From positions 1 through 35,920 of the forward strand of contig NZ_JAAXKY010000073.1 of NCBI RefSeq assembly GCF_012911925.1: a DNA stretch of 35,920 nucleotides. Direction: 5' to 3'. Under the pieces are notes generated by a model that was not told the DNA's origin, did not search any database, and saw nothing but the letters and a program-made list of their open reading frames with translations. This DNA comes from Pseudonocardia xinjiangensis (GTDB lineage: Bacteria > Actinomycetota > Actinomycetes > Mycobacteriales > Pseudonocardiaceae). Shown here piece by piece: positions 28,422 through 35,920 of this stretch; position 1 is the first letter of the stretch; each line of letters opens with the position of its first letter. The translations under genes and the position numbers were made by a program.

Positions 28422-30641
28422 ATGCTCGCGGCACTCGGCAGGTCGGCCGCACGTCGGCGGTGGGCGGTGGTGATCGGCACCGTCGTGTTCGTGGCGCTCG
28501 CGGGCTTCTGGGGCGCGGGTGCCGCCGGGACGTTCGGCGGAGGGGCCGGGTTCGACGACCCGGGAAGCGAGTCGGCGGAGGCGAACGCGATGCTCGCCGG
28601 CCCGCTGGGCCGCCACGCCATCGACGTGGTCGTCATGTACACGAGCCCGGTCTCCACGGTGGACGATCCCGCGTTCGAGGCCGCGGTCGCCACGGCGGCG
28701 GAGCGGATCCCGGCCTCATCGGTCGCCCGCCTGGAGACGTACTGGTCCACCGGCTCCCCGGACCTCGTCTCGGCCGACCGCCGGTCCACCTACGTGGCAA
28801 TCCAGCTTGTGGGGAACACCGAGGAGGAGAACGTCGTCCGCTACCAGCAGACGATCAAGGACCGGCTCGCGGTGGACGGGTTCGATGTCCGCTACGGCGG
28901 ACTGGTGCCGGTGAACGACCAGGTCAACGCGCTGACCGGGCGGGACCTCGTGCGCGCCGAGCTGGTGTCGGTCCCGATCCTGCTGGTCCTGCTGGTGATC
29001 GTCTTCCGCAGCCTGGTGGCCGCCGCTCTGCCGCTCGTGGTGGGCACGGTGGTGGCGGTCGGATCGCTCGCGGTGCTGCGCGTCGTCGGGATGTTCTACC
29101 CGGTCTCGACGTTCTCGATCAACGTGGTCACGCTCCTGGGCCTCGGCCTGGCCATCGACTACGGCCTCATCGTGGTCAACCGGTTCCGTGAGGAGCTCGC
29201 CTCCGGACGCACCGTCGACGAGGCGGTCGAGCGCACCATGGCCGCCGCGGGCCGGACCGTCACGTTCTCCGGGCTGGCCATCGCCGTGACGATGCTCGGG
29301 CTGGTGATCTTCCCGTCCCGGTTCCTGATCTCGATGGCGGTCGCCATCATCAGCGTCGTGGTGTTCGGCGTGGTCGCCGTGCTGGTGCTGCTCCCCGCGC
29401 TCCTGCGGTTCGCCGGCCACCGCATCAACTCCCTGCGCCTGCCGCTGCCACGCTTCGGCCGCCGCGACGCCGAACGCGTCCCGGTGCGGGAGGGCGGCTG
29501 GTACCGGACGGCCATGGCGATCATGCGCAGGCCCGTCGCCGTCACCGCCGGCCTGTCGCTCGTGCTGCTCGCGGCGGGAGCGCCGGTGCTGGGTGCGCAG
29601 TGGGGCCGACCGTCGGACTGGGTGCTGCCGGCGGGCGCCGACAGCCGGGTGGTCGACGACATGCTCGACAACGACTTCGTCCGCGATCCCACCGCGGTGG
29701 TCACCGCCGTGGTCCGGATGCCGGCGGCAGCCGACGGTACGCAGTCCGTCGCGGCGCTCGAGGAGTTCGCCGCGCGCCTCGACCAGGTCCCCGGCGTCGA
29801 CGGGGCGTCGATCACCGGCACCGAGGGCGATCTCGCGCGGCTCACCCTCGGGTACGGGATGGACCCGCAGTCCGCCGCGGCGGCCGCGATGGTCGCGGGA
29901 CTGCGGGCGCAGGTGCCACCGCAGGGCGCGACGGTGTGGTTCACGAACTACCCGGTGTCGCTGGTCGACATGCTGTCCATGCTCGGTGACCGGCTGCCGT
30001 GGCTCGTGGCCTACATCGCCGCAGTCTCGTTAGCGGTGCTGTTCCTGGCCTTCGGGTCCGTGCTGGTTCCGCTGCTGTCGCTGCTGCTCACCGTGCTGTC
30101 GCTGGCAGCGGCGTTCGGGACGATCGCGCTGGTCTTCCAGTACGGCGTGCTGTCCGACGTCCTCGGCTTCGTGCCGGAGGGCTTCATGGACGCCAACATC
30201 CCGATGCTGATCCTCGTGATCACCTTCGGTCTGGCGATGGACTACCAGGTCTTCACGCTCTCCCGGATCCGGGAGAGCTGGGTGGCCACCAGCGACCCGG
30301 TCGAGTCGGTCGCCGTCGGCATCCAGCAGTCGGCGCGGATCATCAGCAGTGCCGCGCTGCTGTTCGTCGTCGTGGTCGGCGGGTTCATGCTGTCCGACAT
30401 CACGTTCATGATGATGATCGGGGTCGGCCTGGTGATCGCCGTGGTCGTCGACGCGACGATCGTCCGTGGCCTGCTGATGCCGGCGACCATGCGGCTCCTG
30501 GGTGCCCGCGCATGGTGGGCGCCCGCCCCGCTGGCCCGCTGGTGGCGGAGGTGGGGCGTGCCGGAGTCGCACGGGTCGCCGCCCGTGGCGTCCGGTGCCG
30601 CGATCTTGCCGGGGGGACGGGTGAGCGCGTCCGCGGAATGA
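28422..30641 (+). CDS. MMPL-family RND exporter
   Basis: A 739-residue MMPL/RND transporter. TM1 is at about 15-35, followed by a periplasmic loop to about 195, then a block of five helices containing GLGLAIDYGLIVVNRFREEL. The second half repeats the plan: a TM near 370, a second loop to about 525, then five helices with TFGLAMDYQVFTLSRIRES. The two Asp-Tyr pairs (AIDYG and AMDYQ) match the proton relay of MmpL3-type proteins. Substrates of this family are lipids, glycolipids or drugs. GGGGAG seven or so bases before ATG 28422 is a good ribosome binding site. Control by the divergent MerR regulator is likely. No fatty-acid or lipid gene is beside it, which fits a drug or toxic-lipid exporter. 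Confidence 0.94.
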   Translation: MLAALGRSAARRRWAVVIGTVVFVALAGFWGAGAAGTFGGGAGFDDPGSESAEANAMLAGPLGRHAIDVVVMYTSPVSTVDDPAFEAAVATAAERIPASSVARLETYWSTGSPDLVSADRRSTYVAIQLVGNTEEENVVRYQQTIKDRLAVDGFDVRYGGLVPVNDQVNALTGRDLVRAELVSVPILLVLLVIVFRSLVAAALPLVVGTVVAVGSLAVLRVVGMFYPVSTFSINVVTLLGLGLAIDYGLIVVNRFREELASGRTVDEAVERTMAAAGRTVTFSGLAIAVTMLGLVIFPSRFLISMAVAIISVVVFGVVAVLVLLPALLRFAGHRINSLRLPLPRFGRRDAERVPVREGGWYRTAMAIMRRPVAVTAGLSLVLLAAGAPVLGAQWGRPSDWVLPAGADSRVVDDMLDNDFVRDPTAVVTAVVRMPAAADGTQSVAALEEFAARLDQVPGVDGASITGTEGDLARLTLGYGMDPQSAAAAAMVAGLRAQVPPQGATVWFTNYPVSLVDMLSMLGDRLPWLVAYIAAVSLAVLFLAFGSVLVPLLSLLLTVLSLAAAFGTIALVFQYGVLSDVLGFVPEGFMDANIPMLILVITFGLAMDYQVFTLSRIRESWVATSDPVESVAVGIQQSARIISSAALLFVVVVGGFMLSDITFMMMIGVGLVIAVVVDATIVRGLLMPATMRLLGARAWWAPAPLARWWRRWGVPESHGSPPVASGAAILPGGRVSASAE

Positions 30642-30664
30642 CGGGTGGGCGCCGCGCCGCGCCG

Positions 30665-30997
30665 TCAGGCTCCGTCGAGCCAGTTGGTGGCGGTCTGGCG
30701 CGAGATCCCGAGTGCGCGCGACATCGCGAGCACTTCGAGCCCCTGCCGCTTGCCCGTCGCGAGCAGCTCCCGCTGCCGGGCCCGCAGTTCCTCGATCCGC
30801 TCGGCGGCCTCGCGCATCTCGGCCAGCAACGCCTCAGCCTCCGGACCCGCGCCGGAGCGGGACCGCCCCACGCCGGGGCGGGGGAACCGCCGGACCTCGT
30901 CGGCGTCCCAGCGTCGCCGGCCCTGCTCGTCGTACCCGTCGAGGGGCTGCGGTGCCTGCCCCCGGGAGACGTAGCCCGACCAGGTCGCCGTCTTCAC
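30665..30997 (-). CDS. Two-HTH DNA-binding protein (start uncertain)
   Basis: With the first canonical start, GTG 30997, this is a 110-residue protein. It has an AlpA/excisionase-like N-terminal fold (TATWSGYVSRGQAPQP, then RRRWDADEVRRF), a Glu/Arg-rich helix (AEALLAEMREAAERIEELRARQREL) and a C-terminal HTH (MSRALGISRQTATNWLDGA). In the same frame, upstream of GTG 30997, translation continues TETWTSGECAQAWG, which reads as the real start of that HTH family. No ATG, GTG or TTG covers it; after a strong AAGGGG the in-frame codon is ATC at 31048-31046. The gene diverges from the Abi/HEPN-type gene and could regulate it. Function beyond DNA binding is unknown. Confidence 0.75.
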   Translation of the reverse strand: MKTATWSGYVSRGQAPQPLDGYDEQGRRRWDADEVRRFPRPGVGRSRSGAGPEAEALLAEMREAAERIEELRARQRELLATGKRQGLEVLAMSRALGISRQTATNWLDGA

Positions 30998-31231
30998 GCC
31001 CCAGGCCTGCGCGCACTCGCCACTGGTCCAGGTCTCGGTGCCGCTGATCGTCCCACCCCTTCGGATCGACGAACGCAGCGTAGTCGCTCGGGTGTGTGCG
31101 GTGGGGGAGGGCGACGCGGCCGGAACGGGCGCTGCCGCTGCGCTACGGTCTGGCGTCGCGAGGGTTCCCCGAGAAAAAGCTTGCCCCGAGCGGCATGCCG
31201 AAGCAGGGGCGACCCGGGGCTTACGGGACGG

Positions 31232-31924
31232 ATGTTAGCACGGCGCGCTGTACCGAACCGGACAACGGAGGACGCCCTGAGCAGCGAACCTCCTGCCTGG
31301 GTCGACGCGGTTCTCTCACGGCAGAGGTTCACGGCGTACCTGGCCGCCACCGGCGGCGACGCCGATGCAGCGGTCGAGCTGGAATGGTGGAACCTCGAGG
31401 TGGCGGCCGCGTTCGTGGTGCCGCTCAACCGGCTCGAACTGGCGCTGCGCAATGCGCTGCACCCCGTTCTCGCCGCGATGTTCCGCCGGCCGGACTGGTG
31501 GTATTCGGCGCCTCTCGACGACAACGGCAGGCGCAAGGTCACGGAGGCGAAACGGGCACTGGTCCGCCTCCACGGAAGGCCGGAGGTCGCGGACGATCTC
31601 GTGGCGCAGCTGACGTTCGGGTTCTGGATCTCGCTGGTCAGCAGCACCTACCACCGGACGCTGTGGGTGCCCGCCCTGCACCGCGTGTTCCCCGGAGCGG
31701 CCCGCCGGGACCTGCACGAGGACCTGCGGAACGTCCTCGTGCTGCGCAACCGGATCATGCATCACGAGCCGATCCATCATCGTCATCTCGACGCCGACCA
31801 CGCCACGGTCTACCGGCTGCTGGAGCTCCTGTCCCCGGCGATCGTCGGGGAGCTGACCGGCCGTGATCGCGTACCGGCGATCCTGGCCCGGCGCGCCCCC
31901 TACGGCAGCTCGCCCGCCACGTAG
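31232..31924 (+). CDS. Abi-like protein with HEPN-type RNase motif
   Basis: A 230-residue protein from ATG 31232. It is all-helical and resembles the Abi_2/AbiD-F group: LNRLELALRNALHPVLA in the N-terminal part, a Trp-rich centre (RRPDWWYSAP, LTFGFWISLVSSTYHRTLWVPAL), then LRNRIMHHEPI at 171-181. That last motif carries Arg172-x4-His177, the catalytic R-x4-6-H of HEPN ribonucleases, in the LRN-HH context seen in Abi proteins. Such proteins are linked to abortive phage defence, though many chromosomal copies are untested. CTG 31277, behind GGAGGACGCC, is a possible alternative start. The gene diverges from a two-HTH protein and overlaps the convergent LarA-like gene by 25 bp. Confidence 0.8.
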   Translation: MLARRAVPNRTTEDALSSEPPAWVDAVLSRQRFTAYLAATGGDADAAVELEWWNLEVAAAFVVPLNRLELALRNALHPVLAAMFRRPDWWYSAPLDDNGRRKVTEAKRALVRLHGRPEVADDLVAQLTFGFWISLVSSTYHRTLWVPALHRVFPGAARRDLHEDLRNVLVLRNRIMHHEPIHHRHLDADHATVYRLLELLSPAIVGELTGRDRVPAILARRAPYGSSPAT

Positions 31925-33177
31925 GGGACGGTCTGCGGCCCCTCGGGCAGCACGCACAGCCGGGCCGCGGAGCCGGCCTCCCGCATGGCCTTCTCGACCG
32001 TGCCGACGATGTCGTCGGTCTGCTCGAGGTGGGCCGCGGCGAGGTCGGCGTCGGACAGGTACGAGGTGTGCATGACCACGCGGGAGTCGGACTGGATCCG
32101 GGCCTGGATCTGGATCTGCCACTGGTCGGGGATCGTGTGGTCGCGCCCGGCGATCTCCGCGAGCATCTGCTCGGGCGACGCGCCCGACGTCAGGGACTCG
32201 CGGTAGGAGCCGTGGTCGGGGAACCCGTCGCGGCACTCCGCCGCGCAGACGATCATCCCGCCCTTCCGGACCACCTGGTACGCGGCCGACATGCCCTTCA
32301 CCGACTGGTACAGGTTCTGGTCGAGGGGATAGCCCGAGCCCGTCGTCACCACCACGTCGAACCGGCCGTCCACCGGCTGCATGGCGACGTCCTTGGCGAA
32401 CGCGGTGGCCGCCTCGTGCATCGGGAGGAGGTCGCCGCCGAACGCCTCGACGATCGCCTGCTCGTCGTTGAGCACGACGTCGAGCGCGAACGTCACGCCG
32501 GTGGTCTCGGCGATGGTGCGCACGTCGTCGTGCACGGGGTTGCCGTGCGTGATCCCCCAGGTGGCGCGGGGGTCGCCGATGCGGGTGGCGTCGTGCAGGA
32601 CGAGCACCGTGTCGAGCGCCGCGAGCCCCGGAGCCACGAGCTTCGGACCACCCGAGAAGCCCGCGAAGAAGTGCGGCTCGACGAACCCCGTGGTGATCCG
32701 GACGTCCGCCTCGGTCCACTCGCGGTTGAGCCAGACGGGCACGTCGCGCCCGAACGTCCCGCGCCACACCATCGTGTCCATGGCCCGGGAGTCGTGGTTG
32801 ACGATGCGGACGGAGTCGACGACCTCGTCGCCGAACATCGCCCGCAGCTCGTCGGGGGTGTTGGCGCGATGGGTGCCGGTGGCGACGAGGACGACGACGT
32901 CGTCGAGGTCGATGATCCCGTCCAGCTCCTCGAGCAGCGCGGGGATCATCAGGTGCCGCGGCTGCGGGCGGGTGATGTCGCACGCGGAGATCGCCACGGT
33001 CTGGCCGCGGGAGACGCGTTCCCGCAGCGGGGGACCGGCCACCGGCTTGCGCAGCGCCGTGCGGAGGGTCTCCCGCGGGTCGGCGGCCGCCTGCCGGGGG
33101 CTCGGCGTGACCACCGTGGCCCCGTCGGGCAGGTCCAGCCGAAGTCCGGTGTCGCCGTACGCGACTCGGGTCTGCAT
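31900..33177 (-). CDS. LarA-like nickel-pincer racemase/epimerase
   Basis: A 425-residue LarA family (DUF2088) protein. Compared from memory with L. plantarum LarA, every catalytic and cofactor residue is present with a constant offset of five: Asp67 and Arg70 (DITRP), His103 (GTHR), His169 and Lys179 (EPHFFAGFSGGPK) and His195 (LHDA) correspond to Asp72, Arg75, His108, His174, Lys184 and His200. It should therefore use the nickel-pincer (NPN) cofactor bound to Lys179 and racemise or epimerise a 2-hydroxy acid. The maturation genes larB, larC and larE are not in the window. GGAGAGG seven bases before ATG 33177 supports the start. Substrate is uncertain: lactate, malate and other hydroxy acids are known in the family. 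Confidence 0.9.
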   Translation of the reverse strand: MQTRVAYGDTGLRLDLPDGATVVTPSPRQAAADPRETLRTALRKPVAGPPLRERVSRGQTVAISACDITRPQPRHLMIPALLEELDGIIDLDDVVVLVATGTHRANTPDELRAMFGDEVVDSVRIVNHDSRAMDTMVWRGTFGRDVPVWLNREWTEADVRITTGFVEPHFFAGFSGGPKLVAPGLAALDTVLVLHDATRIGDPRATWGITHGNPVHDDVRTIAETTGVTFALDVVLNDEQAIVEAFGGDLLPMHEAATAFAKDVAMQPVDGRFDVVVTTGSGYPLDQNLYQSVKGMSAAYQVVRKGGMIVCAAECRDGFPDHGSYRESLTSGASPEQMLAEIAGRDHTIPDQWQIQIQARIQSDSRVVMHTSYLSDADLAAAHLEQTDDIVGTVEKAMREAGSAARLCVLPEGPQTVPYVAGELP

Positions 33178-33220
33178 CGTTACCTCTCCGCCGTGCGTTC
33201 GTCGCTGCCGTGGGTTCGTC

Positions 33221-35188
33221 TCACCAGATACGTACCCGCTGGTCCGGGGGCGTGTACAGGGCGTCGGACTCCTGCACGTCGAACGCCTCGTGGAAGGCGT
33301 CGAGGTTGGTGACGACGGCGTTGCAGCGCAGGTCCGGCGGGGAGTGCGGGTCGACGGCCAGCCGGCGGATCGCCTCGGCCTCCCGGGTGACCGCCCGCCA
33401 CACCTGGGCCCAGCCGATCAGCACCCGCTGCAGGCCCGTGAGACCGTCGAGCACCGGGGCCTCGGTGCCGTCGAGCGAGATCTTGTAGGCCTTCACCGCG
33501 ATGGTGAGGCCGCCGAGGTCGCCGATGTTCTCGCCGACGGTGAGCGCGCCGTTGACCTTGTGGTCGGACAGCCCGAACGGCGACAGCGCGCTGTACTGTG
33601 CGATCAGCGCCTGGGAGCGGCGGTCGAACTCGGTGCGGTCGGCGGGCTCCCACCAGTCGGTCATGTTGCCGTCGCCGTCGTACTTCGAGCCCTGGTCGTC
33701 GAAGCCGTGGCCGATCTCGTGGCCGATCACCGCACCGATCCCGCCGTAGTTCGCGGCGTCGTCGGCCTCGGGGTCGAAGAACGGCGGCTGCAGGATCGCC
33801 GCGGGGAAGACGATCTCGTTCATGCGCGGGTGGTAGTAGGCGTTGACCGTCTGCGGCGTCATGAACCACTCCTTGCGGTCCACCGGCCTCCCGATCTTCG
33901 CGAGCTCGAAGTCGGTGCCCCACGCGCCGGCCCGCAGGACGTTGCCGAGCAGGTCGTCGGCCGCGATCTCCAGGGCCGAGTAGTCCTTCCACTCGTCCGG
34001 GTAGCCGATCTTCGGCGTGAAGCGCTCCAGCTTCGCCAGCGCGCGCTCCCGGGTGGCGGGGCTCATCCAGTCCAGCTCGCTGATGCTCTGCCGGTAGGCC
34101 TCCACGAGGTTCGCGACGAGCGTGACCATCCGCTCCTTCGACGACGCCGGGAAGTGCCGCTCGACGTAGAGCCGGCCCACGGCCTCGCCGAGCGCGCCCT
34201 CCACGAGCCCGACCCCGCGCTTCCACCGCTCGCGCAGCTGGGGCGTGCCCGAGAGGGTGCGGCCGTAGAAGGCGAAGTCCTCCTCGACGACGGCCTCGTT
34301 CAGGTAGTCGGCGCAGGCCGACGCGGTGCGGATCGCGAGCCACGCCTGCCACTGCTCCAGCGGGCGCTCCGCCCAGAGCTGCGCGGCGGCCGCGAGGAAG
34401 CTCGGCTGGCGGACCACCACCTCGTCGAACGTCCCCGCGGGCGCGCCGAGGGCGTCGAGCCAGGGGTCCCAGTCGAACTCGGGTGCGTGCTCGCGCAGCT
34501 GCGCGAACGTCATCAGGGTGTAGGTCTTCTCCGCGTCGCGGTTGGTGACGCGGTCCCAGGAAACCGCCGCGATCGCCGTCTCCAGGTCCATCACCGTGGC
34601 CGCGAGCCCGGCGGGATCGGGCAGCCCGACCAGCTCCGCGAGCCGGGCCAGGTGCTCGACGTAGGCGGTGCGGATCTCGGCGTAGGAGTCCTCGCGGTAG
34701 TACGCCTCGTCGGGCAGCCCGAGCCCCGACTGCGACAGGTGCACGAGGTAGCGCGACGAGTCCTTGGCGTCGGTGCTGACGAACGACCCGAACAGCGACA
34801 CGCGCCCCTCGCGCTGCCGCCGGCCGAGAACGGCCGCCAGCGCAGCGCGGTCCGCGGCACCCGCCACCTCGTCGAGCAGCGGGCGCAGCGGCTCGACCCC
34901 CGCGGCCTCGATGCGCTCGACGTCCATGAACGAGGCGTAGAGATCGGCGATCTTGCTGGCGTCGTCCCCCGGCAGTGACCCCGCGTCCTCGACGATGGCC
35001 CGCACATCCTCCTCGGCGCGGTCGCGCAGCGCGTAGAACGCGCCGTCCTGCGACCGGTCCTCAGGTATCTCGTGGGTGCGCAGCCACTGGCCGTTGACGT
35101 GCTGGAACAGGTCGTCCTGAGGGCGGGTTCCCGCATCGACCCAGTCGAGATCGAGCCCGGTGCGCGTCGGTCGCGTCGAGGTGGTCAC
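33221..35188 (-). CDS. M13-family zinc metallopeptidase (PepO/neprilysin-like)
   Basis: A 655-residue M13 peptidase. The N-terminal domain opens LDWVDAGTRPQDDLFQHVNGQWL. The substrate motif NAYYHP precedes the zinc site HEIGH at 490-494, the third ligand is Glu553 in ENIGDLGG, and the C-terminus ends VRIW, as in neprilysin-type enzymes (Trp terminal). No signal peptide or N-terminal membrane helix is seen, so it is a cytoplasmic-type or leaderless-secreted peptidase like mycobacterial Zmp1. GTG 35188 is taken because the frame upstream has no family similarity. It cleaves peptides up to a few kilodaltons. It lies 43 bp upstream of the LarA-like gene on the same strand and may be cotranscribed with it. 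Confidence 0.95.
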   Translation of the reverse strand: MTTSTRPTRTGLDLDWVDAGTRPQDDLFQHVNGQWLRTHEIPEDRSQDGAFYALRDRAEEDVRAIVEDAGSLPGDDASKIADLYASFMDVERIEAAGVEPLRPLLDEVAGAADRAALAAVLGRRQREGRVSLFGSFVSTDAKDSSRYLVHLSQSGLGLPDEAYYREDSYAEIRTAYVEHLARLAELVGLPDPAGLAATVMDLETAIAAVSWDRVTNRDAEKTYTLMTFAQLREHAPEFDWDPWLDALGAPAGTFDEVVVRQPSFLAAAAQLWAERPLEQWQAWLAIRTASACADYLNEAVVEEDFAFYGRTLSGTPQLRERWKRGVGLVEGALGEAVGRLYVERHFPASSKERMVTLVANLVEAYRQSISELDWMSPATRERALAKLERFTPKIGYPDEWKDYSALEIAADDLLGNVLRAGAWGTDFELAKIGRPVDRKEWFMTPQTVNAYYHPRMNEIVFPAAILQPPFFDPEADDAANYGGIGAVIGHEIGHGFDDQGSKYDGDGNMTDWWEPADRTEFDRRSQALIAQYSALSPFGLSDHKVNGALTVGENIGDLGGLTIAVKAYKISLDGTEAPVLDGLTGLQRVLIGWAQVWRAVTREAEAIRRLAVDPHSPPDLRCNAVVTNLDAFHEAFDVQESDALYTPPDQRVRIW

Positions 35189-35258
35189 ACCACATCCTGC
35201 CCCGAGGTCGAGCGAAACGGCCACGTCCCGCCCGCCGTGTCGCCGGAGGGGGGACCGA

Positions 35259-35444
35259 TCAGCCGTCCGTCCGGTCCCGCGGGCCGGCTTCCGGCTCGTC
35301 GGGCTGCTCCATCGGCATGCTGGGTGCCCCAGGCGCCGGCACCGTGGTCGGGTCCTGGCCCATCTCGCCGTCGCCCTGCACCTCCGGCGGGAGCCGTTCC
35401 TCCGGCTCCCCGCCCTTGCCCGGCGGCTGTTGCTGCGCGGTCAC
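35259..35444 (-). CDS. Small acidic, disordered protein
   Basis: A 61-residue protein from GTG 35444, preceded by GGAGGAGGGGAC, a strong ribosome binding site. The composition is Pro, Glu, Gln, Asp and Gly (QQQPPGKGGEPEERLPPEVQ, then PMEQPDEPEAGPRDRTDG), with no hydrophobic core, so it is probably disordered. No family is recognised. The good ribosome binding site is the main evidence that it is real. It lies between the VOC protein gene (62 bp) and the M13 peptidase gene (70 bp), all on the minus strand. Confidence 0.55.
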   Translation of the reverse strand: MTAQQQPPGKGGEPEERLPPEVQGDGEMGQDPTTVPAPGAPSMPMEQPDEPEAGPRDRTDG

Positions 35445-35506
35445 GTCCCCTCCTCCGGTTGCCCTTCGGACGGCGTACCCGCTGGCGGGCAGCTGACGCG
35501 TGGACC

Positions 35507-35869
35507 TCAGACCGGCTGCGTGAGGTTGATCGCGTTGCCGTCCGGGTCCTTGATGTGCGCGACCCGCTGCCCCCACGGCATGTCGTTGGCCGGCCCGAGA
35601 ACCTGCCCCCCGAGCTCCTCCACCCGCTCCAGCAGCTTGTCCACGTCCTCGACGTCGATGCTGAGCAGCAGGCGCTGCGGGACGGTCGTGTCGGCGGCGG
35701 CGTCGGACACGAGGCCGAGATGGGAGTCCCCGATCCGCAGGCCGACGAAGAACACCGCGCCGTCCTCGGGGTAGCGCTCGGCCTGCTCCGCCCCGAACAG
35801 GCCGGTGTAGAAGCGGAGCAGCGGTTCGACGTCGGGCGTGACGATCATCGGCGAGATGGTGCTCAACAT
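35507..35869 (-). CDS. VOC/glyoxalase superfamily protein
   Basis: A 120-residue vicinal-oxygen-chelate protein. It shows the two beta-alpha-beta-beta-beta halves: MIVTPDVEPLLRFYTGLFGAEQ, then VGLRIGDSHLGLVSD in the first and LLLSIDVEDVDKLLERVEELGGQVLG, then RVAHIKDPDGNAINLTQ in the second. Classic metal ligands are not all present (no His opening the first strand), so it may be a glyoxalase-like binding or resistance protein rather than an enzyme. The start is uncertain: ATG 35869 lies directly behind GGAGGA, TTG 35866 has better spacing, and GTG 35893 would add eight residues. It is the last gene before the window edge. Confidence 0.88.
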   Translation of the reverse strand: MLSTISPMIVTPDVEPLLRFYTGLFGAEQAERYPEDGAVFFVGLRIGDSHLGLVSDAAADTTVPQRLLLSIDVEDVDKLLERVEELGGQVLGPANDMPWGQRVAHIKDPDGNAINLTQPV

Positions 35870-35920
35870 TCCTCCAGGGATCGGCGTACGCACCTCCGAC
35901 CACCCCCCGCCCCCAAACTC

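Noticed and set aside
32381..34978. 865-codon plus-strand open frame
   Set aside because: Antisense to the LarA-like and M13 genes, which have full catalytic motifs; no family resemblance in the shadow.
1..35920. CRISPR array, tRNA, rRNA or insertion sequence
   Set aside because: No regularly spaced repeats, cloverleaf with GTTCGAATC-type T arm, rRNA core sequence or transposase motif was found on either strand.

Overview
The window is about 36 kb of very GC-rich DNA (third codon positions almost all G or C) from a high-GC actinobacterium. Mycothiol-dependent-enzyme folds, DUF3040, dodecin, MMPL, PaaX-type and fused IcmF genes, several GTG starts and apparently leaderless promoters all fit the Pseudonocardiaceae, with Pseudonocardia my best guess. 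That assignment is inference. I see no rRNA, tRNA, CRISPR array, transposase or phage structural gene. The content is chromosomal accessory and housekeeping metabolism.

Region 1 (1-2218): a LysR regulator cut by the left edge and a divergent MFS exporter, sharing a spacer with GATGCA-type half-sites. The arrangement resembles E. coli ynfL/ynfM. Region 2 (2208-9325): a six-gene minus-strand operon in the order SDR, amidohydrolase, MaoC hydratase, MHS-type transporter, acyl-CoA ligase, epoxide hydrolase. The first five genes overlap or nearly abut. A divergent PaaX-type regulator faces them across a 95 bp spacer holding a 24 bp inverted repeat. This looks like import, CoA activation and degradation of one unidentified carboxylic acid. 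Region 3 (9333-12548): fused isobutyryl-CoA mutase IcmF, with a palindrome just before its ribosome binding site.

Region 4 (12725-21575): a small membrane protein; a mycothiol-dependent isomerase-fold protein; a minus-strand operon of ROK sugar kinase, PhoD-like phosphatase, GNAT acetyltransferase and glycosyltransferase; a DoxX membrane protein with a long histone-H1-like Lys/Ala tail; dodecin; and a type-B carboxylesterase. Region 5 (21576-26012): a GAF-PP2C (RsbU-type) phosphatase, then a minus-strand operon of DUF3040 protein, slipin and PLP decarboxylase. A leaderless MarR gene diverges from it across a clear TATCGT-N3-ACGATA operator.

Region 6 (26080-30641): a divergent EF-Tu paralogue outside any ribosomal operon, a MerR regulator, and a divergent MMPL exporter with palindromic operators. 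The EF-Tu copy keeps every GTPase motif but is altered in the domain 2 aminoacyl/GE2270A pocket, including Ala at the E. coli Gly275 position. I consider this the most interesting signal in the window: a possible target-protection plus efflux locus for an EF-Tu-directed antibiotic.

Region 7 (30665-35869): a two-HTH protein whose conserved N-terminus begins before any canonical start codon, a divergent Abi/HEPN-type protein, an orphan LarA-like nickel-pincer racemase with all catalytic residues, an M13 zinc metallopeptidase, a small disordered protein and a VOC/glyoxalase protein at the right edge. Several intergenic sites carry perfect GC-rich hairpins without a U-tract, which probably act as terminators.
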